Shown here: positions 46,722-58,713 of the stretch, one piece after another
How positions within the stretch are numbered: the stretch's first letter is position 1
How the letters are laid out: each line of letters opens with the position of its first letter
NCBI GenBank assembly: GCA_032158295.1
Contig: CM063250.1
Coordinates: 255,501-319,500 of the forward strand
Length of the DNA: 64,000 nucleotides
Direction: 5' to 3'
DNA from: Pycnopodia helianthoides
Lineage: Eukaryota > Echinodermata > Asteroidea > Forcipulatida > Asteriidae
Translations under genes and position numbers: made by a program
Notes under the pieces: generated by a model
What the model was told of the DNA's origin: nothing
What the model saw: the letters and a program-made list of their open reading frames with translations, nothing else
The model's database searches: none

Positions 46722-49700
46722 ACAAACTCGTATTCAGTTGTTTTAGTTCAGAAAGGGACTGGGATGTTGATGTTTCACCATCGGAGGTTGGAGTGTTTTT
46801 GCATCAGTGGGAGATTAGGTCTAATTTATATAGTTTAAGTTGTCATGGCTTACTTAAGGTCTGTGTGGATTAATTGTAAGTGGTCATTAATCCCTTTTGT
46901 CAACTACATGTAGGTTTGAAGTGTTTCCATAACAACCAATGAAAAGATAATTAACTAGAAGCATACATCCTCAAATTATATTTACTGGATATGATTTCCT
47001 AGTGTTGCTGTGGCATCTTCCAAATGGCTTTTACTTTTCATTTTTCATTTATTATTGATATTTTTACCCCTTTTTAAAACTGTTTATTGTCTTAACTGTT
47101 CATAAATAAATTGAGGGGAAAGATATTTAGACAGTATAGCTTAGTGAAAGAGCTGCCTTTGTTACACGGCAGCCATCTTTGTCACATTCCCTGTATACAT
47201 AATGACAATGATAGTTTGAATTCTCAAGCTATAAAGAGGGATCAGACTATTTTCCCTTCAAGCCTCAGTTTGGTTACATTGGTTTGAATGGAAGAACATG
47301 CAATATGGCTGCACCGTGATAAAACAAAGTTAATTTATGGGTATTTATTTTTCTTTTCTTTTTTTATGGCGGAGCTTAATGGATTGGTCGAAGAATCACA
47401 AGTTATACTTTTTCTATTCCATACTGAATTTAAAATTTCCTACATGATTTATGAATGACTGAAAGATTATCAACCATTCAAATTGAGTTTTTCAAGAACA
47501 CAATTTAATTATTTACACGCTACACATATTAAATTTTGTATGTATGTATATATTTTTTTTTACTTTATTTTGCTTTAAAATCATACATACATTTCTACAT
47601 TATATGTCCACAGTTTCAGCATTTTTGTTTTGTTTTGTTTTAGTTCTTGTTGCTTTTTTGATCGTGTTGCTGATTTTACTGTAAATCATGTACAATTTAG
47701 ATTTGGGCTGTGATGCATGGTCATAACAAACTAACATCAAGGAATGAATAAAAAGGAGAACATTTCTCATAAAAACACCCATCAATATTAAATTTTCCTT
47801 AAAAAATATAAATGTTACGGGGTTTTTTTCCCGGATCCACATAAAATGAGGCATTGCATCCAAGGTTAGTGTTGCTTTTTTTCCCCTTTCTTGATTTTGT
47901 TGTTCTTTGTGTGTTTTTTTTTTGACAAAAACTCTTAGATGCAATACTCAACTGGATTATAAAAGAAATGAATGTTTACATGATTACAAGGGCAGTGTGA
48001 AAGACCACATGAAAACTTTACATTGAGGAAAAATAGCTGTAACTTCTTGTTACTATTATATGTGTAGGCAGAGGAACTTTTTGTTTCCATTTTTAGACAT
48101 TTTATTTAAAAGAAAATGTTAGCTTTGTTGATCATTAAAGGCCCTGTACACTATTGGTAAGATCAAAAAACACAATGTTCACAGATTCACACATAACTTA
48201 CATGATTTAAAGTAAGTAATGGTAGAAAGGGTTCCTTAAAATATTTCTGCCTAAAATGCTATCGTTTCTGAGAAACGAGTAAAACAATAGTAATTATCGC
48301 GCGCGATAATTTGAAAAAACAGAAAACACATAAGATCTCTTTTCACTATTTTCTCGTGACCTCGATGGCCAATTGAGCTCAAACTTTCACAGGTTTGTTT
48401 GTTCATGCATATGTAGAATCACACAAAATGTGGACACTGATTTTGAGCTGTTACCAAAAGTGTACAATACCTTTAGAAAAACAGATGTATCAGTCTCAGG
48501 GTCAATTGTTTCAAAAAAAATTTTGTCTCAAAATCTTTAAGATTCAGTCTTAATTGTTCTGCCTGTAGAGCCTATAAAGGAAAGTTACCATGTACAAGTA
48601 GATGTATTCTAAGTGAAATTTTGCACTGATTTTCATAGGAGATTTTATCACTTTTCAGTCATGCAAATTTTCTGTTTAACTGTTGAAAAGTGAAAGAAAT
48701 TACATATAAATTAAATCCATTGTGAATGTTCTGTAGTAGTGTTTTCTGCCATTACTGGGACACAGATACGCCCAACATTTTTTGTTTTTCAGTTTTACAC
48801 ATCACAAACAACTCTGATCAGTGCTGTTAATAAGGCTATACAAAATGGCATTGTGAGGCGAGTTACAGCATGCAAGCAAAATTCATCTCAGTTATGGTGG
48901 CAAACACTTTCACAGGACATAAAAAGTTGAACTAAAATAAATTGGTCTACAAAAACTATTATTATGCTTGAAAAAATATTCAATTAAATGTAAAAAAAAA
49001 AAAAAGAATTACCCCCAAAATCCAAAACAAACAAGTCTGCACGGTTAAAATCCTCCCATTCCCCTCCCCCACCTACTCTCTTTCTCTGATTGGCTAAATT
49101 TTGCCTCTGTACATTTCACCATTACACTGTTGAATAAAACAGCATCAAGTCTTGGTACAAGACATTGTTGTTTCTTATCAATCAACTATCGTGATTCCCT
49201 TGCTATCCCCGCTATGCACTCTCTAAATACACAAACTATCAAATGATAGCGGGTGCTCGTAGGAACACTTGAATATTTCCATCACTCACTACACGTCATG
49301 GCTTCTAGTAAACGCCCTCTATCATTGTAATAGTCACGCCGTGTATGCAGTGTTGATTGCTAACAAAAACGTATAAGAATGTCTTGCACCAAGACTACAT
49401 ACATGTAGATATATACATTTGTCATATTTTAAAGTCCAATCAATGTAACTATCAAATCAATTTGGCCGGTTTTGTTTGATTTGAGTAAATTTTATAGTCA
49501 GTCCATTGTTTCACAAAGAAGTCTTTGAAGCATTGAAATTTTGAGATTAAATTTTTGTTGAGTACGATCTAAGGCCAGTTGGGGTGATTTTGCAAGACCA
49601 CATCACAAAGAGTCAGACTGGATACCAATAGGGATGTTCTGTGAAGGTCTGTTGTCTGTTTTCTTGATTGGGGACAATTGACTGAAATCTTATTGCAGGG

Positions 49701-49982
49701 ATGAGAAATGTCAAACTTCACTGACTTCAGACTTTTAATGACTTCAGATCATTCTGTTTGATCTACATCTCTAACACTGAGGATACTGTTTCCAAAAGCT
49801 TCTTGGAATCTATAACTCCATGGGTTACCAAAAAGTAGAAATGTCGTTATTTCAACATGTGTCCTAAAATGTTGAGCCGACTGTAGACCTTTTTGTCAGC
49901 AATGACTCACAATGCAGTTACTGAGAGAAGAAAAGTCTGGCCATCAAAATAAACAGTTTATCACAAAGATGCTAGTTTTCAC
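46722..49982. other. Intergenic between lectins 1 and 2, duplicated block copy 1
   Basis: From about 47340 on, this matches 54370-56350 (see the duplication entry). It also holds the mobile element at 48141-48478, a MITE-like unit with AGTCTTGG/CCAAGACT ends (about 49148-49397) and an upstream block CCTCAGTTTGGTTACATTGG near 47265. A plus-strand frame ending near 48930 is discussed under rejected items. Confidence 0.6.
48141..48478. mobile_element. Short TIR DNA element (MITE), present only in duplication copy 1
   Basis: Left end AAAGGCCCTGTACACTATTG and right end TTACCAAAAGTGTACAATAC-CTTT are imperfect inverted repeats. Internal CCAATTGAGCTCAAACTTTC and ACAGGTTTGTTTGTTCATGC are shared in kind with 39175-39415. 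Flanking TTA/TA suggests a 2-3-bp target duplication. Confidence 0.75.
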
Positions 49983-50741
49983 TCACTCATACTCGTAGTA
50001 GACACAATTCTCTCTTTTCACCACATTCTTGTCAGCATCCACCTGGGAGATGGTAGCATTGTTGAGTAGGCACGTCTTCCCAGACAGGTTGAAGGAGCGG
50101 CAGTTGGGATCCTTAGAGCAAGCCAGGCAGCACTGTATGGGGTTTTGGATGTTGGTTTTCTTGAAGGCATGGCCAAGCAGACAGTAGTGTTGGTCTTGAT
50201 GAGTAGAATCCATTGTGTCGACTGTGAAACAACGAAATGGAGCTCTGGGACATAGCTTTTGCTCACACAAGACATTGTTTTCAATATGACAGGCAGGAGT
50301 TCCCCATGCACCCTGGCTGTGGGTCATCATCATACACCTGTCTTCACCCCATGTCAAATCTTTTCTGCTCAATACTTCATTACTTTTTATGAAGTTAGTG
50401 TACTCAATGGCTTTGCCATCTACACATTTCCATCCACTGCCCCAACAGGGTTAGTGCACCCAAGCCATATGTTCTGAGCTTTGTTTGTTGTAAAAATGTC
50501 TCTTTGCATCTTCCCAATAAACTCATTCTCGCTTTGGGAGTTGGCGACCACTAAGTCGGCGTCCAGATCCATGCACAATTTATGAGCCTCTGACCAGGTG
50601 TAGGTCAATGTGAAATTGGGTGCTGTTGTAACAAGACTGACCATGTTTGGTCCATCCATTGGTGCAGAATGGAACAGTATGCACTACCGTGACACTGCTG
50701 AGGACCAGTAGCATGACTACGCTTCTTTTATGATGCGCCAT
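49983..50741 (-). pseudogene. C-type lectin-like/PAN gene 2, two compensating frameshifts
   Basis: Duplicate of gene 3 (56356-57114). It keeps the ATG, signal sequence, CTLD and PAN-like domain. An extra T near 50626-50628 (GTGCTGTTGTAACA against GTGCTGTGTAACA) throws the N-terminus out of frame, and a missing C near 50440 (CATCCACTG against CATCCCACTG) restores it. As written, no frame joins the signal peptide to the CTLD, so it is a pseudogene, unless one or both indels are assembly errors. Gene 3 provides the intact reference. Confidence 0.82.
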
Positions 50742-53395
50742 TGTTAGTGAGCAATTAATTACTTTCGATAAGTTTCAACAGATAATCAGGACAAATCGTT
50801 ACATCTGATCAACGATTCAGACAGTTTACCATTCATCTAGTCTGTTACTGATAGACTTTGTAACTTTAGAGTGCCTTTATACCAACTTTCTATACAATTT
50901 GAATGTGTCCATGAAAAAGATCAATGTCAGTAAACTTCATCAATATTGCTGGTCCAAGATAAATCACCTAGAGGTCTTCGATCAATAAACCATTTCACTA
51001 ATTCCAGGATTTGCAGTATTTTTTTAAAAAAATTAATAATTCAAAACTGCTTGTGAGTTTATTATGGTCTAATAGCCATAAAAACTAACACTGAATCAAA
51101 ATCCTTGAAAGAGATTTTTGTTTAAGCTTTCTTAGCTTCCATTGATTATCATTTCTTGTTTGATGCAAGGGAAAGCTTTTTCCATCAATACTCAATTAAG
51201 AGTCTATTAAAATGGAGAGTCTGTAAAGGACACAGCGCTATTTTGAGCGCTAAGCGCCTTGAATGTCTCTTTTGACAAATTTGAGGCTTTATGGTATGGT
51301 ATCCCTAGAGTTTTATATTAGAACTAGAGGGAGCACTTGTTATTACACTCAGGTAACTGCCTGTCCCATCATGAGCATATTTCCCTACATACATGAACAG
51401 ATGTCCACTTACAAAATGTTAGATGTGTGAACAGGTGTGTGACCTGTGTTACACACCCGATGTCCACTTACAATGCTGTTTGTGTGAACAGGCATGTGAC
51501 CTGTGTTATAAAATGGATCAGCACTATTTTATCAACGGTCAAAAATGCTTCTTGTCAGCCCATGTTACATGGTTTTGTATGCCCTCTAGTTCTATTATAA
51601 AATGTGTCATACTGCCATCGTGATTGTCATGTTCCCTGTGTGCATCAGCACAAATGAATATTATTACTGCTGCTCATTACACTTGTGTGTGCTAAAAAAG
51701 GCATCAGACTAATCTGCCCTTCCAGCCTCAGTTTGGAAATATTGATTTGAATGATGGAAAATAATCAAGATGGCTGCAGTATGATAATGGGTTAAAATTG
51801 ACCACCCTTTATTGAAAAGTAATGATGGCTTCTTTCAGTAAAACAGCTTAAATTGTTTTTAACACCAAGTAAAACTTTATTTTTATGTTCACAAACCTAT
51901 TTTTAGTACACTTTATGCAAGTGCAAGTTTCATGGCAGTAATGATCTCTTACAGTACATTTTACAATTCACAATATTTAAAAACATTTCACAAAGATCAA
52001 CTTGAAAGAAAATTGTTCTTTTGTTATGGAAAGGTAAACGTGTGTTTAATAATTACATATACTTGAGTAAAACTAAATAAAAACTAAATCTAGAGTGATT
52101 GTAAGTATCAATCACTCAGCTGTTCCGTTAAGTTGACCTAAGATCAATTCTGTAGCCAAAATTATGAAATTGATAGTGTAATTTGTGTTAACTTCCTGTA
52201 ATCCTGTTCGAAATGGATGCAAAGGTCATGAAGGGGTTATCACAGAGTAAGAAATGTTAGAGAAGTTCGGATCTTTAAGCAAACACTTTTTAATACATGT
52301 CATCTTTTTGAATAAAATTTTACAACACCTGTAAGCTACTAGACAACACAAACATTACGACCATATGTTTTGTGGTTCAGGAGATATATATATATTTTAT
52401 TTTTAGAGCTTCCTGTATGGACTGGAAGTAAGGGTCAAAGTGGGTTCATCTTTTTGATTAAAATATAGCTGTAAGCTACAAAACAACTCAAACATTACGA
52501 CCTTATGTTTTGTGGCTCAAGATTTATGACTTTTTAAAGGAATAAGCTTTGATTTACCTAATGTGGCACCTCTTGATGACGTCTTGATAAAAAAATGTGT
52601 TTTTCATACTAGCAAATTTGATAAGGTACAGGATGGTTCGTAACTTATTCCCATATAATGCCTTTTAATGAAAATCCTAAACATAGGTAGGAATTACATG
52701 TATTGGGTCAAATACAAATCAAATGGGCTACACACTAACTAAATCGGTCCTCTAGCAGTTAGGAATTCAATAACAATAGATTTCATTGTAATTTGTTAGA
52801 CTCGCGTAAGTTTGTTCAACGCCGCGGTGCATGAACCATACAGAGAATCTATAGCTATCACGAACGCGACTGAATGGACTTTAAATGCTAGCACTACATT
52901 ATAGCCACGATGCCAAGATTTACCAATTAATGGTTAATTATAGCGGTGCTTTGATTACTTTTAATGGCCTGCAATATCTGTTAAAGCATACATTTTTTTC
53001 AAAATAATTTATGTAAAAATATTGAAATATGGTGTTTTTGACCAGCCAAATATTGACACTCTTGGTGCCATGTTTTTGTACACAAAAAACTTGCCATTAA
53101 ATGAAGTCAAGATGACATGACAGACACAAATATACCATGATTTATATCTAGAACTCCAAACAAGTCTATAAATGATTTTTTGTTGTTGATGGATCGGATG
53201 TATACATATTGTGATATGATGGACACAATATTGACTAATTAAACGTCGCTGTCCAAGGTTAATTAATGACAAATTTTAATTTAATGACTTTTAAAACTTA
53301 ATTGATGGCTTAAGCTTCAATATGGTAGACAACACTAAAAAATACCCCAAAAATAGCCGTGTTAGTCTGATAGATAAAACAAGGAAGATAGTGGT
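50742..53395. other. Intergenic upstream of lectin 2
   Basis: Contains the end of duplication copy 1 (to about 51260), a local duplication GTGTGAACAGG-TGTGACCTG (51425 and 51480), an upstream block CCAGCCTCAGTTTGG...AAGATGGCTGC (51723-51775), and a direct repeat of CATTACGACC-TATGTTTTGTGG about 145 bp apart (52353, 52494). No gene. Confidence 0.5.
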
Positions 53396-53466
53396 AGCAC
53401 TTTAAGACTAACTAATTTATAAGAAACTGCATGAGCTTTCGTAGCAACAACTACTTCATCAGTGCT
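53396..53466 (-). ncRNA. Hammerhead-ribozyme-like motif (candidate)
   Basis: The minus strand reads, in order: AGCAC (stem I), CTGATGA, a stem GTAG-loop-CTAC, GAAA, a roughly 28-nt segment, GTC, then GTGCT after five bases (stem I partner). These are the conserved hammerhead core elements in order. There is one extra A before stem II, and stem III is not clearly paired. The surrounding sequence (GACTAACTAATTTATAAG, GAGCTTTCGT, ACTTCATCAG on the plus strand) resembles a widespread repeat I associate with Penelope-like retroelement terminal regions. Function is unproven. Confidence 0.5.
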
Positions 53467-53631
53467 TTAGTTATGGTACATGATTTGTCTACTTCTGTTA
53501 ATTCGAAGAGGGCATATGACATGCAGAAAAGTCAAATGTTGAGTCCAGGGGGTTTGGGGGAAAGACAGAATAATAATGATAATTTAATACAAATAAAAAT
53601 CACAGAAAGAATAGCTATTCTGACTAACAGG

Positions 53632-54155
53632 TCAGTAACAGCTATTGAACCATTGACTGTGTTCAGTAACAGCTATTGACCCATTGACTGTGGTCAGTAA
53701 CAGCTATTGATCCATTGACTGTGGTCAGTAACAGCTATTGAACCATTGACTGTGGTCAGTAACAGCTATTGAACCATTGACTGTGGTCAGTAACAGCTAT
53801 TGAACCATTGACTGTGGTCAGTAACAGCTATTGAACCATTGACTGTGTTCAGTAAAAGCTAATGAACCATTGACTGTGGTCAGTAACAGCTATTGAACCA
53901 TTGACTGTGGTCAGTAACATCTATTGAACTGTTGACTGTGGTCAGTAACAGCTATTGAACCATTGACTGTGGTCAGTAACATCTATTGAACCATTGACTG
54001 TGGTCAGTAACAGCTATTGAACCATTGACTGTGGTCAGTAAACATCTATTGAACCATTGACTGTGGTCAGTAACATCTATTGAACCATTGACTGTGTCGT
54101 AACAGCTATTGAACATGACTGTGGTCAGAAACATCTATGAATCATTGACTGTGGT
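53632..54155. repeat. 31-bp minisatellite, about 17 copies
   Basis: Unit GGTCAGTAACAGCTATTG then AACCATTGACTGT. Variants include CAGCTATT to CATCTATT in the right-hand copies. Lies between the two duplicated lectin blocks. Confidence 0.95.
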
Positions 54156-54369
54156 CAGTAATTTGATGGAAGACCAGCCTCAGTTTTGTTACATTGGTTT
54201 GAATGAAAGAAAAAAAAGATGGTTGCACCATGATAAAACAAAGTCATTGGTACATGTATGTAGGCCTACATGTATAACTGCTAAGTCAAGAACAATTGAC
54301 TGTTGTCAGGTAATGGAAAGGAGACCAGCTTTAGTTATTTTTTCTTTGTTTTTTTGTGTGTTTTTTTGT

Positions 54370-57300
54370 TGTGGAGCTTAATGGATTGGTCTATGAATCA
54401 CAAGTTACACTTTTTCTATTCCATACTGAATTTAAATTTCCTACATGACTTATGAATGACTGAAAGACTATCAACATTTCAAATTGAATTTGTTTCATGA
54501 ACACAATTTAAATATTAATTCCACACAACATTTATAGTGCTACACATATTCACACACACACACACAAAATTGTAAATTTGTTCTACCTTAAAAATTACTC
54601 ATATATTTCTACATTGTATTTCCACAGTGTCAGCAGTTTTTGTGTGTGTTTTTGTTTTGGGGGATTATTTTGTTTGCTTATTTGATCTTGTTGCTGTTTT
54701 TACTGTAAATCATGCGCAATTCAAATTTGGGCTGTGATGCATGGTCATTACAAACTAACATGAAGGACTGAATAAAAAAGAGAACATTTCTCATAAAAAG
54801 ACCAATCAATAAATTTTCCTTGAAAATGAAAAATTTCTTGTCACAAAGTCAACATTTAATGTCTGGTTCTTTTTCGGATCCACATCAAATAAGGCATTAC
54901 ATCCTAGGTTAGTGTTGATTTTTTCCCCTTTATTGTTTTTTTTTTTGTGTGGTTTTGGGGTTTGGGGGTTTGGGGTGGGTTTACATGTATCTTTGTGGTT
55001 TGGAGAGCAACTCTTATTTGCAATATTCAACTGGATTATAAAAGAAATGAGTATTGATTTCAAAGGGCAGTGTGAAAGACCACATGAACACTTTGCAGTG
55101 TGTAATAATAGTTTTTCAGTTTTACACATCACAAACAACTCTGATCAGTGTTGTTAATAAGGCTATACAAAATGGCATTGTGAGGCAAGTTACAGCATGC
55201 AAGCAAAATTTATCTCAGTTATGGTGGCAAACACTTTCACAGGACATAAAAAGTTGAACTAAAATAAATTGGTCTATAAAAACCGTTATATGCTTTTATC
55301 TTGAAAAGATGTTCAATTAAATGTTTAAAATATTTTTAATTTAACCACCAAAAATCCAAAATGCACAAGTCTGCACGGTTAAAACCCTTCCCTTCCCCTC
55401 CCCCACCTACTCACTTTCTCTGATTTGCTAAATTTTGCCTCTGTACATTTCACCATTACACTGTTGAATAAAACAGCATCAAGTCTTGGTACAAGACATT
55501 GTTGTTTCTTATCAATCAACTATCGTGATTGCCTTGCTATCCCCGCCATAACATGCACACTCTTAATACACAAACTATCAAATGATAGCAGGCACTCGTA
55601 CGAAAACTTGAATATTTCCATCACTCACCACACATGGCTTCTAGTAAACGCCCTCTATCATTGACTTAGTCACGCTTTGTATGCAGTGTTGATCGCTAAC
55701 AAGACTACATAGATATATACAGTTGTTATATTTTAAAGTCTAATCAATGTAACTACATCAAAACCTCATTAAAGAAAACTACTACAAGTATTTCTAAAAT
55801 TTTAATTTTTTAAGTACTTTACCACCACCAGATTTCTAATTCTCTTTTGTTTTGTTTGATTTGAGTAAATTTTATAGTCGGTCCATTGTTTCACAATGCA
55901 AAGCATTTAAATTTTGAGATTAAATTTTGTTGAGTACGATCTAAGGCCAGTTGGGGCTGATTTTGCAAGACCACATCACAAAGAGTCAGACTGGATACCA
56001 ATAGGGATGTTCTGTGAAGGTCTGTTGTCTGTTTTCTTGATTGGGGACAATTGACTGAAATCTTATTGCAGGGATGAGAAATGTCAAACTTATCTGACTT
56101 CAGACTTTTAATGACTTCAGATCATTCTGTTTGATCTACATCTCTAACACTGAGGATACTGTTTCCAAAAGCTCCTTTGAGTCTATAAATCCATGGGTTA
56201 CCAAAAAGTAGAAATGTCAGTGTTTTAAAATGTCCCCTAGAATGTTGAGCCTACTGTAGACTTTTTTGTCAGCAATGACTCTCAATGCGGTTACTGAGAG
56301 AAGAAAGGTCTGGCCATCAAAATAAACAGTTTATCACAAAGATGCTAGTTTTCACTCACTCATACTCGTAGTAGACACAATTCTCTCTTTTCACCACGTT
56401 CTTGTCAGCATCCACCTGGGAGATGGTAGCATTGTTGAGTAGGCACGTCTTCCCAGACAGGTTGAAGGAGCGGCAGTTGGGATCCTTAGAGCAAGCCAGG
56501 CAGCACTGTATGGGGGTTTGGATGTTGGTTTTTTTGAAGGCGTGGCCAAGCAGACAGTAGTGTTGGTCTTGATGAGTAGAATCCATTGTGTCGACTGTGA
56601 AACAACGAAATGGAGCTCTGGGACATAGCTTTTGCTCACACAAGACATTGTTTTCAATATGACAGGCAGGAGTTCCCCATGTACCCAGGCCGTAGGCCAT
56701 CGTTAAACACCTGTCTTCATCCCATTCAAATTCTTTACCGCTCAATACTTCATTACTTTGAATAAAGTTAGTGTACTCAATGCCTTTGCCATCCACACAT
56801 TTCCATCCCACTGCCCCAACAGGGTTAGTGCACCCAAGCCATATGTTCTGAGCTTTGTTGGTTGGAAAAATGTCTCTTTGCATCTTCCCAATAAACTCAT
56901 TCTCGCTTTGGGAGTTGGCGACCACTAAGTCGGCGTCCAGATCCATGCACAATTTATGAGCCTCTGACCAGGTGTAGGTCAATGTGAAATTGGGTGCTGT
57001 GTAACAAGACTGACCATGTTTGGTCCATCCATTGGTGCAGAATGAAACAGTATGCACTACCGTGACACTGCTGAGGACCAGTAGCATGACTACGCTTCTT
57101 TTATGATGCGCCATTGTTAGTGAGCAATTAATTACTTTCGATAAGTTTCAACAGATAATCAGGACAAATCGTTACATCTGATCAACGATTCAGACAGTTT
57201 ACCATTCATCTAGTCTGTTACTGATAGACTTTGTAACTTTAGAGTGCCTTTATACCAACTTTCTATACAATTTGAATGTGTCCATGAAAAAGATCAATGT

Positions 57301-57635
57301 CAGTAAACTTCATCAATATTGCTGGTCTAACATAAATCACCTAGAGGTCTTCGATCAATAAACCATTTCACTCATTCGAGGATTTGCAGTATTTTTTGAT
57401 AAAACCAAATACTTCAAAACTGCTTGTGAGGTTATTTTGGTCTAATGGCCATAAATATCTATGCTGAAACAAAGTCCTTGAAAGAGATTTTTTTTTGTTT
57501 AAGCTTTCTTAGCTTCCATTGATTATCATTTCTTGTTTGATGCGAGGGAAAGATTTTTCCATCAATACTTAATTAAGAGTCTATTAAAATGGAGAGTCTG
57601 TAAAGGACACAGCGCTATTTTGAGCGCTAAGCGCC
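54370..57635. repeat. Segmental duplication, copy 2 (partner 47340-51260)
   Basis: Collinear with copy 1 through the 3' flank, lectin gene 3 and its upstream region up to about 57635, after which the sequences diverge. It lacks the 750-bp segment holding the MITE of copy 1. Confidence 0.92.
56356..57114 (-). CDS. C-type lectin-like/PAN-domain secreted protein (gene 3, intact)
   Basis: A 252-aa product in one exon, ATG at 57114. The signal peptide (about 1-24, MLLVLSSVTVVHTVSF) is followed by a C-type lectin-like domain (about 26-158: NGWTKHGQSCY, DLVVANSQSENEFIGKMQ, IWLGCTNPVG, ENNVLCEQ). It has the disulfide cysteines but no EPN/QPD or WND motif, so classic calcium-dependent sugar binding is doubtful. 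The C-terminal 85 residues (about 166-252) have six or more cysteines, with CCLACSKDPNCRSFNLSG and CLLNNAT, matching a PAN/apple-type domain, and end CVYYEYE. CTLD-PAN proteins are typical secreted recognition proteins of marine invertebrates. It is the only cluster member with a fully open frame from an ATG. Confidence 0.88.
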   Translation of the reverse strand: MAHHKRSVVMLLVLSSVTVVHTVSFCTNGWTKHGQSCYTAPNFTLTYTWSEAHKLCMDLDADLVVANSQSENEFIGKMQRDIFPTNKAQNIWLGCTNPVGAVGWKCVDGKGIEYTNFIQSNEVLSGKEFEWDEDRCLTMAYGLGTWGTPACHIENNVLCEQKLCPRAPFRCFTVDTMDSTHQDQHYCLLGHAFKKTNIQTPIQCCLACSKDPNCRSFNLSGKTCLLNNATISQVDADKNVVKRENCVYYEYE

Positions 57636-57912
57636 TTGAGTGTCTCTTTTGACGAATTGGGCACAATATGCACACACAAAAACTACTAGTAGTATAGTGG
57701 TTTATTTTTGAGAATGTTTTTTTCTCAAATATATTCACCCTTTGAAGAAAAAATAAAGCATTTTGCAGATTTGAAATCAATCTTTCCTCATTTACATCTT
57801 GAGGGTGTGGGAGAATTGGCTGGAATGAAAAGATATTAAATTCTTTGAACTCCACTTGAGAAATGACTGTTTTGCTATAAACATTGATTGGACTTGTGCT
57901 GTCTTATCAAGA
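57115..57912. other. Intergenic between lectins 3 and 4
   Basis: Upstream region shared with lectin 2 up to about 57635, then unique AT-rich sequence. No other gene. Confidence 0.5.
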
Positions 57913-58689
57913 TTATTCATATTCATAATAGATACAGTTATTTTTACTTGTCAAATACCTGTTGGCATCAACCTGGGTGATGATGGCATCATTGAGTTGA
58001 CACATCTTCCCTGACAGGTTGAAGGAGAGGCAGTTGGGATCCTTAGAGCAAGCCAGGCAGCATTGTATGGGGTTTTGATTGGGATTTGCTTAAATGTGTG
58101 TTCAAGTAGGCAGTAATGTTGATTTTGATTGCTAGAACTCTTGGCAGTGACGGCAAAGCAGTGTTTTGGGGATCCTGCACACCACTTTCTTGTGCACGCT
58201 TTACGCCATGGCGCCTCACAGATAAAACGCTTCTCTTCCATTTCACAGTGGTGAAAATCCCACATGCCGCTACCAAACATGAGTGAAAAACACCCTTTCC
58301 CACTTAAAGCAAGTCCGTCATTTCATTGGATACTTATACTCATTCTGAGTAGGCCCATACCATTTCCATTTTCAACTGGTCTCCTCACCATACGTACAGC
58401 CCAACCATAAGGCCACAGGTCGGTCATCTTTACTAACAAGCTGTTGTTGAAACCCCCATATAAAATCATTTTCAGCTTTTGAGTTTGACAAGGCGAGATC
58501 ACTCTTGGCATTCAGACACACTTGTCGAGCCAGATACCAATTAAGTGGTTTATATTCAACCATCATGTAGCATGACTCCTCAAACTCCTTCCAATATTCT
58601 GGGCAGTCAATTGTGCAAACCATATCATCGTTGGCGTTAGCAAGAATCAAAAACAGAAACGTGCCCACCAGCAGATGTTGAAGATGCAT
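57913..58689 (-). pseudogene. C-type lectin-like/PAN pseudogene 4
   Basis: ATG at 58689 (MHLQHLLVGTFLFLILANAN is a good signal peptide; an in-frame ATG also lies at 58713). The CTLD begins normally (CPEYWKEFEESCYMMVEY ... DLALSNSKAENDFIWGFQ ... LWLGCTYGEET) and is cut by an in-frame TGA near 58369-58371. A frame change follows near 58320, then DFHHCEMEEKRFICEA, and a 1-nt deficit at about 58078 (ATC-AAAACCCC against ATCCAAAACCCC) puts the PAN-like end in the alternative frame. The ancestral stop is at 57913-57915. Three separate lesions make this the most decayed copy. Confidence 0.85.
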
Positions 58690-58713
58690 GCTCAGTTTAA
58701 TTTTAAGATGCAT

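Larger units (their letters stand above)
47340..51260. repeat. Segmental duplication, copy 1 (partner 54370-57635)
   Basis: Long collinear identity with 54370-57635, including lectin gene 2, its 3' flank and its upstream region. In the gene the offset is exactly 6373 bp. Copy 1 has about 750 bp (about 48030-48785) that copy 2 lacks. Confidence 0.92.

Noticed and set aside
48739..55257. Plus-strand frame in both duplication copies (48739-48930, 55054-55257) sharing NKAIQNGIVR and SQLWWQTLSQDIKS, preceded by TTTTTCAG and followed by AATAAA; possible terminal exon
   Set aside because: The three differences I see between copies in the shared part are all amino-acid changing, so there is no sign of selection on the protein, and no upstream exons or recognised domain were found.
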